Assembly (NCBI GenBank): GCA_914767885.1
Contig: CAJZBQ010000040.1
Span: forward strand, 682,001 to 746,000
Source of the DNA: Blepharisma stoltei
Lineage: Eukaryota > Ciliophora > Heterotrichea > Heterotrichida > Blepharismidae
Direction: 5' to 3'
Length of the DNA: 64,000 nucleotides
A model generated the notes under the pieces. That model was not told where the DNA came from. It did not search any database and saw only the letters and a list, made by a program, of their open reading frames with translations. The translations under genes were made by a program, and so were the position numbers. Positions 44,015 to 54,004 of this stretch are shown here, piece by piece (within the stretch, counting starts at the first letter, position 1; each line of letters starts with the position of its first letter).

Positions 44015-44367
44015 ATAATAATACTCTTTCATATAAAATGCGCTTCTTCTAATAATCTCAATAATTTGAAACACTGTAGCAAAGAATAACCTTAAGGTTT
44101 TGAGTCGTGATTTCACTAAAAATTGTATTTTTCGATTATAACAGCCTGCATTGATCATTTTCTGCATAAATGTTTATAAAGCTCCAAAATTTAGTAATTA
44201 ATGAATAATAAAACCAATTATCGCATCATATAAAATTATTATCATTAGAATAAATTTAATACTTAAAAAAATTTAAGGTTCACATGATGATTCTAGGTTT
44301 GCAAACAAACTAGAATTCCGCTCAAAAGCAATTCAGCCAGCCAAATTCTTTTGGTTTCTATCAAAAT

Positions 44368-44754
44368 ATGGACCAATTGTCGGACACTATTGAATTTAAT
44401 AAAAATCTTGCACTTGTGAGAAATCAGATGCTTGGATACACCGCCAGGCTAAATGAGCTGAAGACCGAGTCTAGACCACCTCTTCCAACCTATAAACCTG
44501 GTCCAAATTGAACCAGTGAATTCATAGGAATCCATGCCTCCTACTCGTATGACTATTTTCCAAAGAAACGCGGGAGAAAACCAAAAGAGGTGGATTTGGC
44601 AGAAAATTTGAATAAAAACGGTGAAATCACCTTCACTTGCAAAAGTTGTAAGCGTGTTCTAGAGATTAAGAAGAAGTATGCAAAGGAGCAGTGCCAGACT
44701 TGCTATAAAAAGAACAAGAAAAACGACCAAGATCAAAAGTTTGTATATTCTTAA
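44368..44754 (+). CDS. Small AT-hook and CxxC zinc-motif protein
   Basis: 128 residues with one TGA tryptophan. KKRGRKPKE is an AT-hook-like motif. The C-terminus has TCKSCKRVLEI and CQTCYKKN, a four-cysteine zinc-binding pair. Both suggest a nuclear DNA- or RNA-associated protein. The frame is open upstream to a TAG at about 44310, so an earlier exon is possible, but the first clear ATG is 44368. No named family recognised. Confidence 0.6.
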
Positions 44755-44812
44755 TAATTACTCGAAAAGCAGCGCAAATTCATGAGAATGCACTGCTAAA
44801 TAATGTATCTTA

Positions 44813-45252
44813 ACTCCCCCTTTCAATTGCGTCCAATAGGAAAATTTTATAGTAGAAGAGCTATTTTTTATAAAATTAGTTTTGATCTAATTTAATTAAA
44901 AAAATGCAAGTATAATATTATTTAAACAGTTAACACTAAATTTATTCTTAATAAAATATTAAATTTAAAAATATCGCTATTTGCAGATTTTTGAACTTTA
45001 CCACTTAAGTGTGGAATTTTTTTCCGCGTGTGAAAAGGTGTTTTTTCACGTGTGGAGCCCTTTTGATTTCACATGTGGATCCTCTTTTTCACACGCGGAA
45101 AAAATTCCACGCTTAGGTGGTAAAGTTCAAAAATCTGCAAATAACGATATATATATTTTTTTAAAATTTTATAAATTGTTTTTTATTGATAAAAACCTTT
45201 TATAATATATTTTATAAAATACAAATATTAACCCCCTTTTAAAGAGGGAGTA
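44813..45252. mobile_element. Family B MITE with a nested family-D-like hairpin
   Basis: 440 bp bounded by TA (44811-44812, 45251-45252), ends ACTCCCCCTTTCAATTG and CCCCTTTTAAAGAGGGAG. Inside, about 44984-45143 is a large palindrome around CACGTGTGGAGCCC and ACATGTGGATCC, with TTTTTGAACTTTACCAC outer arms. It is related in plan to the cruciform element D and evidently a separate insertion. It lies between two genes and interrupts none. Confidence 0.75.
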
Positions 45253-45588
45253 AGTGAATTGTACTTACTAATTATTTTTTATCCAAACGATAAAAAATCT
45301 GCCAATCAATAACTCAACAGAAAATAATACTGGAATAAAATATAGATTTTTCGTTATTTTTTCGGCACTCAATTAAATAAATGATATTAAAACTTTATTA
45401 TTTATTGGGAAGTAAGTAGATTAAATTTATCTGAAGGCTTTCTATTAGTTTTATGAGGGTTATCATTATATAAATAATTCATGATATCAATTATTTTTTA
45501 GTTTTCTAAGAGCATAAATTTTTTGTTCATAATAATCTTATGTCAGAAAAAGCTAAAATCTTATTAGAAAAATCTACAATGAAGGTTA

Positions 45589-46503
45589 TTAGTTTTCTTG
45601 CATCTGAGTCAGCAATTTTTGATGTTGTTCAATAGTCTCCTTATAAATGCTTAAAAGCTGTTTTAGCTGCGGAACAGTATAAGATGGAAAATCGTCATCA
45701 TCTTTTAGCTGCTCCATGTCCTCTGTAGCCTGCTTCATCAAATTAATTCTCTCTTTCGCAGTATTTTCTATTTCTTTTGCATCTTCTTCAATGCCAATAG
45801 GTTTCCAGTTCACCCTTTCTTTCGTTTTAAATTCAATGACTTTGCTCATTTCTTTAAAACAGTCATTCAAATTACTGATTAGCACCTCCACAAGTTTTCC
45901 AGCTTGGTCCATTGATCGTTCATATCCTCTCTGAATAAAATATAAAAATTCCCTATCCCCTTTCGCTGATTCCAAATTAATTCCATTAGTATGAATATTT
46001 TGCACAACTTCAATTGAATTTTTAACAGGCTCCCTATCACTGATGGCTTTTCTCAGCTGATCTTGGAGTCTTGCATAAGCAGCTTCTTGTTTTTTTATTT
46101 CGTGTTGGAACTGCACATCCCTAGAGTTTAATTTGGCATTTTCTTTTCTGAGATCTTCTCTTTCTTGTGTTAATTTGTCTCTCTCTTGTTTGAATTTTAA
46201 ATTATTTGTAGTCAAACTATTTTGGAGTCTTGAAATTTCATTTTCTAAGTCGTATTTTGTGTCAGTTAATCTGTCTATTTCACGTGACGCTTCTTTTAAT
46301 TCATTTTGGGTATCAAACAGTTTATTTGTAGTTTCTTGTCTGGCGTATTGTTCTCTTTGGAACCTTGAAATAATCTCAAGCAAGCATTTTATGGTTTGCT
46401 CTTGGTTTTCTTGGGATAGATTTTCTAGGTTTCCTATAGGTGGGCAGTCTATTGAGGCTATGACCTGAGAAATATAGTCAATTTTGGTTTGGCGGTCTTC
46501 CAT
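45589..46503 (-). CDS. SSX2IP/ADIP (Msd1)-like coiled-coil protein
   Basis: 304 residues, uninterrupted. The N-terminal segment IDYISQVIASIDCPPIGNL and the following helix match the conserved start of afadin/alpha-actinin-binding protein family members, which anchor microtubules and basal bodies at centrosomes. Most of the rest is coiled coil, with QHEIKKQEAAYARLQDQL as the conserved central helix. A basal-body role would suit a heavily ciliated cell, but it is inferred from the family. The stop is TAG. Confidence 0.65.
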   Translation of the reverse strand: MEDRQTKIDYISQVIASIDCPPIGNLENLSQENQEQTIKCLLEIISRFQREQYARQETTNKLFDTQNELKEASREIDRLTDTKYDLENEISRLQNSLTTNNLKFKQERDKLTQEREDLRKENAKLNSRDVQFQHEIKKQEAAYARLQDQLRKAISDREPVKNSIEVVQNIHTNGINLESAKGDREFLYFIQRGYERSMDQAGKLVEVLISNLNDCFKEMSKVIEFKTKERVNWKPIGIEEDAKEIENTAKERINLMKQATEDMEQLKDDDDFPSYTVPQLKQLLSIYKETIEQHQKLLTQMQEN

Positions 46504-46522
46504 TTATTATGGATATCAAAAT

Positions 46523-47496
46523 TTATTTATAAATATTATCGAAAGTACCTAGGAAAGCTGGGTAATCACCATATGAATACAAGTGGCTTTCGGCAAGTCT
46601 TTTCTTTATAACGAGACCTGAAATTGAGCTTTCTAATTGAGCTTTCTGATTTCGTAAGCTTTCAATCCTGGATTGAAGAACTGCTGATTCAGATATTAAT
46701 TTAGTTGAGTTTTCGTCTAATTGAGAAATCAATGCCTCATCTTTTGCTTTTTCCATGTAACTTTCATTAAGTTTATCCATAAATTTTTCTAGTGATTCAC
46801 CGATTTTGTGTAGATAGATAAATTCATGCACATTAGTCTGAGTTGGAATGGAACATTGGATTGACCTTGATTCTTTTGGTTTGCTTACGTGCTTGAGAAT
46901 AGGAAGCACCAGCTCGAGAAGTTGAGTAAATCGCATTGTTTCTTCTTTTGCCTGATTTGCTATTTTTTCTGTTTCTTTTTCTGTTTCTGCAAGCATCTCT
47001 CTGAGAGATTTATTCTGATTTGATTAATAAATTAAACAATTAAACTGGCCATAAGCGGGCAAGCCTTTGCCTTGTCTCGGATCATATAATAGCTACCTCC
47101 ATAGACCTCGAAGCTCAAATGAGGTAAATGGAAGGCGACGATTTTTGATTTCCGTTCTGAACCACCTGTCAAAGTATCAGCTACCTAAGGCATAACCACT
47201 GTTTGTAGAGTGTCTTATGGTCCCGACAAGGGAAGACTATGTCGTAGGCAATACCTGTTGAGCCCATTTGGCAGGGACAGGAAAACCTTCGGGGAGAAAC
47301 AAAATTTCCTTCTTCAGTAAGGAGCCTGAAGGCCTATTCAAAGGGACAGAGGCCCTGCTTTCAGCTTATCAGGATGGGTCCTACCTGCTCCTTATGGATT
47401 GTTCTCGGAATTAAATTTCCATCAACGTCAACATTTTATTTTTCTCTTATTTGATAGGAATTCGATTTTTTGTGCTAGGATGGCAGCTCTATCCAT
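46523..47496 (-). CDS. Small coiled-coil protein interrupted by a SINE-like insertion
   Basis: Pieces 47496-47456 and 47024-46523 join to 180 residues beginning MDRAAILAQKIEFLSNQNKS. The first 13 residues lie beyond the insertion; without them the frame has a later ATG at 46996. The combined helix keeps a regular heptad pattern across the join, which supports it. The family is unknown. It runs in the same direction as, and 19 bp upstream of, the SSX2IP-like gene. Confidence 0.65.
47025..47455 (-). mobile_element. SINE-like retroposon in the small coiled-coil gene
   Basis: 431 bp with flanks TCTGATTTGAT (47014-47024) and TCTTATTTGAT (47445-47455), 9 of 11 identical. On the minus strand the head is AAAATAAAATGTTGACG, and the body is clearly homologous to 27404-27850. 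The shared part of the duplication has no TA, and nearby TA pairs leave stop codons. Confidence 0.78.
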
Positions 47497-47532
47497 TTAT
47501 CATCATTATTAGCTTTTTACGCATAAGTTGTA

Positions 47533-47886
47533 ACTCCCTCCCCTCCGTGAGTGAACAAAAAATTTTGTTCACTCACGGAGCGGGGTTTAATATTTTTTTT
47601 TTAAAAAATTTATATATAAATTTTATAGAAAATGCTTTTTCGAAATTTTAAAAAATCCTGATTTGCAAAAATTGGGAAGCAAATATTAATTTAATTTACA
47701 AAATTTATGTTTTAAAACGCAATTTGTTTAAAATTAAACAGAATTAGTTAGATTTCATTATACTAATTATCACTTATATGTCAATTTTTTTTCATAAAAA
47801 AATTTTTTGTTCACTTACGGGGGGATTTTTGGGCAAAAAATAGGGGATTTTTCCTATGATTTTGTTCACTCACGGAAGGGGGGGTA
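47533..47886. mobile_element. Family C MITE, intergenic
   Basis: Bounded by TA (47531-47532, 47885-47886). The left end is the hairpin CTCCGTGAGTGAACAAAA with its complement. The right end has the repeat twice (TTTGTTCACTTACGGGG and TTTGTTCACTCACGGAAG), about 60 nt apart. It lies just upstream of the small coiled-coil gene. Confidence 0.82.
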
Positions 47887-48448
47887 AGCAAAATATTTTT
47901 TTTTATTATTGGTGGTGCTAATAATAGAGTTTTAGAATTAAAGGCAGCTATTTTACATTATATCAAGAAATCATAAAAATTGCAATAATTACACATTAAT
48001 AACTTGATGAATTTTATATATTACATTTTTATCAATAAATAATAATGGTTTTTTGTCTTTGCTATTATATGAGTTATGTTTAAATCAGGAATTTTTATAT
48101 CTTTAACCCAAGCTAAATAAGCATCAAAGAGTCCCAAGAAATGGCTAAGCATTTCCTAGATTTTAATTAGGTATTATTCAAATGGTGAATTATAGAAATT
48201 TTCTTTATCAGCCAAAACTAGCTTTGAATTTCCTTGATATAAAGTTAGATTGAGATTTGGCAATGCTAGGCTTGAAAAATAAATCCCAATATATGGTATT
48301 TATATTTTTCTTCCGTAAAAGATTTGAAGTCTCTAGTTTAAATACTTGAAAATGCCATTAAACTAATACCAGAAATTATTTTTTTAGATTATGGACATTA
48401 ATGAACAAATAATTATAATACTATTTTCTCAATTTTTTATAAGATTTC
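47887..48448. other. AT-rich intergenic region
   Basis: 562 bp between the MITE and the next gene. No coding or repeat signal seen. Confidence 0.45.
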
Positions 48449-48973
48449 TTATAAATCAGATTTCTTTTTCTTGATATATCTTGTTCTAATCGATTGTGTT
48501 GGCTTTTCTGACAAATCTTCTAGAGTTGCCTCACCAGAAAAATTTAAATCGCTTAAATTGAAATTGGTGCTCTGGACTTTTCTAATTCTAATATTTTCGC
48601 CTCGCTGATTCAAATTTTCCCCAGAGCTTAAAACAAGTCTCATGCGATTTGGATAATTAGATATGGATTCAGGATTATTTAATGCTGAAGGAGGATACTC
48701 AGGCACTATAATATTCGCATGATGCCTCATATCAGATGCATCTTGATCATGGTTTGATTTTATTTGAAATTCAAAATCATTAGTTTCTGCAGTAGAGTCT
48801 ATTTGTCCGAAACTGACTAAATTGGGGGAAACTCTTCTTTTTTTGGATAGCTCATAAAAGGGTTCACAAGGTTGTAGTTGAGGACTGTGATACCGTTGAT
48901 ATTCATGCTTAGATCCAGATGCAGCAACTGATATGCTAGAGAGTTTAGACTTTTTTTCAGGGCTTTTGTCCAT
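48449..48973 (-). CDS. Hypothetical Ser/Asn-rich protein
   Basis: 174 residues, ATG at 48973, TAA stop at 48449. Rich in Ser, Asn, Pro and basic residues, with a basic C-terminus (RTRYIKKKKSDL) and KKRRVSP near the middle, both possible nuclear localisation signals. It looks largely disordered. Not recognised. Confidence 0.55.
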   Translation of the reverse strand: MDKSPEKKSKLSSISVAASGSKHEYQRYHSPQLQPCEPFYELSKKRRVSPNLVSFGQIDSTAETNDFEFQIKSNHDQDASDMRHHANIIVPEYPPSALNNPESISNYPNRMRLVLSSGENLNQRGENIRIRKVQSTNFNLSDLNFSGEATLEDLSEKPTQSIRTRYIKKKKSDL

Positions 48974-49312
48974 TTTCTATTATCGAATTATTATTTTACT
49001 CAATAGAAATTTGTTTATCGAGCTTATATAATTTTTTACAAAACTAGGCATATATAATTTAGTTATTGTATTCTAAAATAATATAAAGCATCCATTATAG
49101 AAAAGAGTTTATATTATTTTATATTAATAATTTTTCGATTATAAAGAAGAAATACACTCAGAATTCGCATTTTTCTTAAATTCTTATCAAATTTCATTAT
49201 CTAAGCTATAGTAGAACTGAAAATAAATTCAGAATTGCTCTTTCTATTCTTTTATATTACAATATTATGCTTATTTGCTTAACATCTGTCTAAATATGAT
49301 AATTTAAATATA
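48974..49312. other. AT-rich gap between divergent genes
   Basis: 339 bp holding the promoters of the hypothetical gene and the telomere-binding protein. No specific element recognised. Confidence 0.45.
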
Positions 49313-52300
49313 ATGATGCATATTAAACATATCACTCCTGGCGTCCAAGCAGGACCGCTAGAAGTCACTGTTGATTCCCGAAGTGGCCTTCACGATAGCC
49401 TGATGAGGATAACAGTCAAAGATTTCACAGGACGGGTAAACATTATTTTGGAGGGAAATGATCTGGTGAAAGCATTTGAAAAGATTAGCCCAGATACCAA
49501 GCTCACCTTATCAAACTTCCATGTCAGCGAAAACTATGATATGCTAACTCCCCACTCGGTGAGCGACCAAAAAATTTTTTATGCTTATGGAGGGTAAAAA
49601 ATTTAATATAAATTTTATAGTATCGAAAAATTTAAAAAAATCCAAATTCGCAAAAATTGGAAAGCAAATATTTATTTAATTTGTCAAATTTATATATTTT
49701 AAATGCAATTGGGTTAAAATTAAACAGAATTAGCTATACTAGTTATCACTTATAAATCAAATTTATTATGTGTTAAAAAATATTTTTTGTTAGCTTAAGA
49801 GGCAAAAATAGGGATTTTTTCCAATGGTTTTGTTCACTCACACAGGGGAAGAGTGAGCAATTATTTCCCAGCTTTTATCCAAGGCACAAATGTTGCAATT
49901 CACGGATCCGATTTGGCATGGTTCATTCACATTTCTCACGACAAAATGCCATCAATAAGGTTCACCCACAAGAGTAGCTCATATTCAATAAATCCTGACA
50001 CTCAAATTGAGTCAATAGACCTAAGCCAATTATATGCACATAAAGAACAAACCAACTCGTCCCCTCAGAAATTGCTTGGGCCAAATAATGAGAGATTCTC
50101 TTCACTACAGTTTATTAAAGACAGCTGCAATCAAAATACACCTATAATAGCTTCATGCTATGCCGTAGTGTTTGATAGCACATCGTCTTATATGCCTTCT
50201 AATACAACTGACTATATGATTAAGATGAAAATTACAGATCAGTCGATTTTCCCTGGATATGCCACCCTAACTGTTTTCCACAAAAATCCTCAAAGCATGG
50301 TAAAAGTAGCAGGCATTGGAGATATCATTAAGATTGAACAATTTTCTTTTAAAATCCATAAAGGAGGGCTGACTGCAACAGGATCATCAAGCTCGAAGAG
50401 TTCTAAATTTTTCTTATTTGCATTACTCCCCCCCCATCCTTGATCGAACGACTCGCCATCATTCTATCAAGGATGGGGGTTAAAAAAAATTTTCGGGAAA
50501 AATAATTTATATATATAAAATAAAAAATATATCTATATATTTTTTTATTTACTTTTAAATAAGAGGGTTAAGAGTATTTAATAATTATTTTTACAGCAAA
50601 AAATTGAATTAATTTCATAAAATATTAATTTTTAATAATATTTTGGTTTATTAGTTACCCTTTTAAACTGTATAAATTTTAATTTGTTACTTACAGAATT
50701 AAATTTTTTTGTTTTTAAAATTTTAAAGAATCTCTATTTTTTAGATTATTGAGTTTTCAAGACTAGGTTGATGGCTAAATCACTTCGGATGGTTGATTCC
50801 GCAGCTTTCTGTGTCTTAAAGCTCCGAAAATAACTTCATTAGGTACATCTTCCCAAGCTTTTGATAACTAATATATTTTTATATATATAAAAAATTTGCA
50901 TGATATGAAAATCGTTCGATCAAGGATGGGGGTTAATTTCCCCAATTTTTAGGAATTTTTACAGTCAATCGTTCGATCAAGGATGGGGGGGAGTTAGAAG
51001 AAGACAAATTGTCGCCTTACGCTAACTATGGAGGAATTAACATTAAAAATTGGCATTGATTACTTATGGAGAAGTCTCTTGCAGACCTGTATCCATTATC
51101 GCTTACTGCTTGCTCACGAATCACAAACGGCCTTTCTCTATCTTGTTCCTTCCAAAAAGGGCATGTACTTATTACTGTATGCCAACATCGGTTTCCTTCC
51201 AGAAAATTCAAAAAATCAAAATCTTTAATTGAATTTGGGCTAAGATGGAAGCTCAAAGTCGCCTAATGAGTATCTAGACAGTGCTAGGCTTTTCTTTCCT
51301 TTCCAACACTTCCCCATGAAGAAAAAAAGCAATCTTGATTTGAGCTATTATAGGTCAGCTCATTTCCTTTGTCAAAAGTTCCGATATTGTGAAACCTTCC
51401 AGCTACGGAATTAGAAAGGGATGATTCTTTGCGTCATTTTAATGCAAATGCTAGCAATGGAGGACAATTTCACCAAATTTCCGAGCATTATCATTTCCTC
51501 GAAAGTTTGAGAAAATGGGTAACTCAGCAATTTGCACAGAAGTTGCCTACAGAATTGGAAGCAACTACTGCTTTGAGCAACATAACCACAACATCAGAGT
51601 CTGATATACTAGTAAGGATTTATGGAGTCTACAAAATGGGTGTGGCAAAATCTGACCCTTCAGCAATTATTTGTTATGACACCAATAATGTGACCCAAAT
51701 CATCGTGCCTGCAGAAAGAGAAAAACTATTAAAATGGCTTCAGCCAGGTCTATGTGTAAGAGTAAGAAGCGTAGTTTTTGAGAACGGAAGAATTTCTTTA
51801 ACTTATTATTCAGATATCCACATTGTTCCTGAGTGGATGGGCTTATGCCAAATACCAATGATTTCTGAAAAAGAACGAGAAATGCAAAGAATAGCAGAAG
51901 CCTACATACAGCCTGAAAAGAAAAAAGTGAGGACTATTGTTAGCCAAAATATGAAATCAGCTCCTATTGTGTCTTTTTCTAGACTGAAATACTTAAACTA
52001 TGGGATAGACTTTAGGGTTGAAGGATTCGTCGTAAAAATTCTGCCCAATCACCCAAGAGAGCTTGAAGGAATGATATGTAGGGAGTGCGGCAAAAAGACC
52101 AGCCTTGATTTTTGTGATAAATGCAATATTGAGACAGACATAAAATGCCAGCTAAACTTATTTGTGTGGGATGGAAGTGAAAATGAAGACAATATTGTGA
52201 AGTTGATTGTTTCTGAAGACAATTGCTTTAAGTTCACCAACTTGTTGGAGTGGAATAAAATGAAAGAGCTGGTATTAGATCCTGAATCAATGATGGAGTT

Positions 52301-52358
52301 TGGAGTAAGAGTTTCAGATCTTGGCTTTGAAGTGGTTGAAACGTCATTGCTCATTTAA
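49313..52358 (+). CDS. Telomere end-binding protein alpha / POT1-like, split by three IESs
   Basis: Pieces 49313-49536, 49864-50425, 50997-51062 and 51414-52358 join exactly to 598 residues. IIASCYAVVFDST, TDYMIKMKITDQS, GYATLTVFHK and AGIGDIIKIEQFSFKI follow the first telomeric-DNA-binding OB fold of TEBP-alpha/POT1. HFLESLRKWVTQQF, the next OB fold and a C-terminal OB fold with a CRECGKK...CDKC zinc pair follow. The N-terminal 110 residues look like an extra OB fold (MRITVKDFTGRVNIILEG). Such proteins cap single-stranded telomere ends, abundant in ciliates. One TGA is Trp. The stop is TAA. Confidence 0.82.
49537..49863. mobile_element. Family C MITE-IES 1 in the telomere-binding-protein gene
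   Basis: 327 bp between TA 49535-49536 and TA 49862-49863, joining AAC TA|T TTC (SENYFPAFIQG). Worn family C ends: CTCGGTGAGCGACCAAAA at the left, TTTTGTTCACTCACACAGGG at the right. Confidence 0.82.
50426..50996. mobile_element. Family A MITE-IES 2 in the telomere-binding-protein gene
   Basis: 571 bp between TTA 50423-50425 and TTA 50994-50996. The left end is the CCATCCTTGATCGAACGA hairpin. The right end has the same sequence twice (near 50914-50934 and 50969-50990). The interior matches the Myb-gene copy (3026-3562) over most of its length. Confidence 0.87.
51063..51413. mobile_element. IES 3 in the telomere-binding-protein gene
   Basis: 351 bp between TTA 51060-51062 and TTA 51411-51413. 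Removal gives WHWLERDDSLRHF in frame. There are no inverted repeats; the middle is moderately GC-rich and open on both strands, so it may be a decayed retroposon or captured coding fragment. Frames inside it are not called as genes. Confidence 0.68.
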
Positions 52359-52605
52359 TCTAAATAATTCTTCAATTAAATTGCAGGATTTTTAATTAAA
52401 TTAGTCAGACAAATCATTGGATCATAAAGTTATGTTGTCTCTTACTTCCTCTTGGATGATAGGAAAGCATGAAAAATCCCTGCTTTGGTAAAATTAGCCT
52501 ATCTTGTTAGAAAGCAAAATTTTTTTTAATATAGATTTTTGTAATATATAATCAACAAAAAGTTCTTTATTTTATTTAGCTTTTTTTTAAAAAAAAAATT
52601 ATCGC

Positions 52606-53343
52606 TTACCGTAGATTTTGCAGGCTAATCAAGAGGTTTAGCATAGACATAATAAGAGTAACGTCCTTATAGTTTTCTTCAGGAATATTGATAAGCTCAG
52701 GAAGAGCTAAATTAAAAGCTTCTTCAGCAATTGATAGAGCTTTCTTAGAGTCTCCATTAATATCATATGAAATAACTGCTAAACTTAAAGCAAGTCCAAG
52801 TCTTATCGGATCAATTGGAGAAAGCTCTTGTGTTGTTAATCTAAATGCTTCTTCTTCAGCTCTCAGCTGCTTATCTCTAGAATCTGTTCCATAAATTCAT
52901 ATATTCAGCTCATGTGACTGAAATTCAGCTAAATTTCTGAAAGCTTTTTCTTTTAATTTTAACAAAAATACTTTAACTTCGATTTGATTTTGCTTTTGTA
53001 TCCAGTCTTCAACAAACCCTAAAACTTCCATGCAAATTGAAGTAATATAGCCCTCAGCATTTTCCCTGTATATCCTTAATATATATGCTTTTTCTGTTCT
53101 TCCAAGGCTTAACTCTTTCATCTCAATACCAACGATGACTCGTCATTCGCTAATACGTTGCCGCACAAGGTTAGTAAATGCGACTGTTATCAAATTTCTT
53201 ATTTCCTTATCCAAAACTTCAGCTTCCTTCATTATTCCTTTCACAAAGCAAAACATATTCTCATATCTTTCTGCAGATTCTGCAAGTTTTGCCTGAAAAA
53301 TTAATTTTTCCATTTTTATTTCATAAAATTTAGGTTGAGTCAT
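52606..53343 (-). CDS. 14-3-3-like protein
   Basis: 245 residues with two TGA tryptophans. AKLAESAERYENMFCFVKGI, LDKEIRNLITVAFTNLVRQRISEWR and YDINGDSKKALSIAEEAFN align with helices 1, 3-4 and 8 of 14-3-3 proteins, dimeric phosphopeptide-binding adaptors. It is divergent: several residues of the phosphate-binding pocket (for example the RY pair in helix 5) are not obvious. The start lies 7 bp after the eS7 stop codon on the same strand. The stop is TAA. Confidence 0.75.
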
Positions 53344-53350
53344 TTTTAAG

Positions 53351-53941
53351 TTAAACTGGGAATTCTCTGTTGATAGGGAACTCAAAAACGACTTCTTTGT
53401 TGGTCAGCTTGTTGTAGACAGCACTCAAAGTGTCTAACTTCTCCTCGAGCTTTTCTCTGTCTTTTGGATCTAATAGGACTTTGAATACACGCTTTCCGTC
53501 TGTCTTGATTCTCATTCTCTTGCCCAAAATGGTCGCAGGGAAGACCAAGTCATCTAAAATGGCTTCATGGACGCTGGTGAGGGTCCTTGAGTATGGGCGT
53601 TTTTGTTGTCCTTTAGATTTGAGATATTTTGGTAAGATTGTCCTTGAAAATATAATAGCGACTGGCCTCCTGAATCTCTTTTCAAGCTCGCTTAGAAGTC
53701 TTGCATATATTCTTTTGACTGCTTGCAGTGATCTGTAGTGGAACATGATTACAACAGCTTGGCGGACTGATCCTCTAAACTTTCCATCGAACTCACTTGC
53801 TCCGGTAATAAAAACATCACGAAGTTCGCCCTTAAGGTCGCTTGCCGATGCTTCGATTTCACCTAATGTTTGTGCTACATGATACTCGAATTCTGTAGGC
53901 TCGCTTCCTTTCTTGATGATTTTGTTTTTGGAGTCGGACAT
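53351..53941 (-). CDS. RPS7: 40S ribosomal protein eS7
   Basis: 196 residues, full-length. FRGSVRQAVVIMFHYRSLQ, the RRPVAIIFSRTILPK segment, SRTLTSVHEAILDDLVFP and the C-terminal FEFPINREFPV region are typical of eS7, a component of the small ribosomal subunit. Codon use is GC-richer than that of most neighbours, as expected for a highly expressed gene. No intron or IES. The stop is followed after 7 bp by the start of the 14-3-3-like gene. Confidence 0.95.
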   Translation of the reverse strand: MSDSKNKIIKKGSEPTEFEYHVAQTLGEIEASASDLKGELRDVFITGASEFDGKFRGSVRQAVVIMFHYRSLQAVKRIYARLLSELEKRFRRPVAIIFSRTILPKYLKSKGQQKRPYSRTLTSVHEAILDDLVFPATILGKRMRIKTDGKRVFKVLLDPKDREKLEEKLDTLSAVYNKLTNKEVVFEFPINREFPV

Positions 53942-54004
53942 GTGTGGACCCTATTTATTTATGCATTACTTAGGAGTGTAAAATTAAGAGTGCTTTGGTA
54001 ATGA

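Noticed and set aside
51026-51266. Overlapping frames on both strands in IES 3 of the telomere protein
   Set aside because: Conserved protein sequence resumes only after the TA join; the frames have no recognisable family. A captured fragment cannot be excluded.
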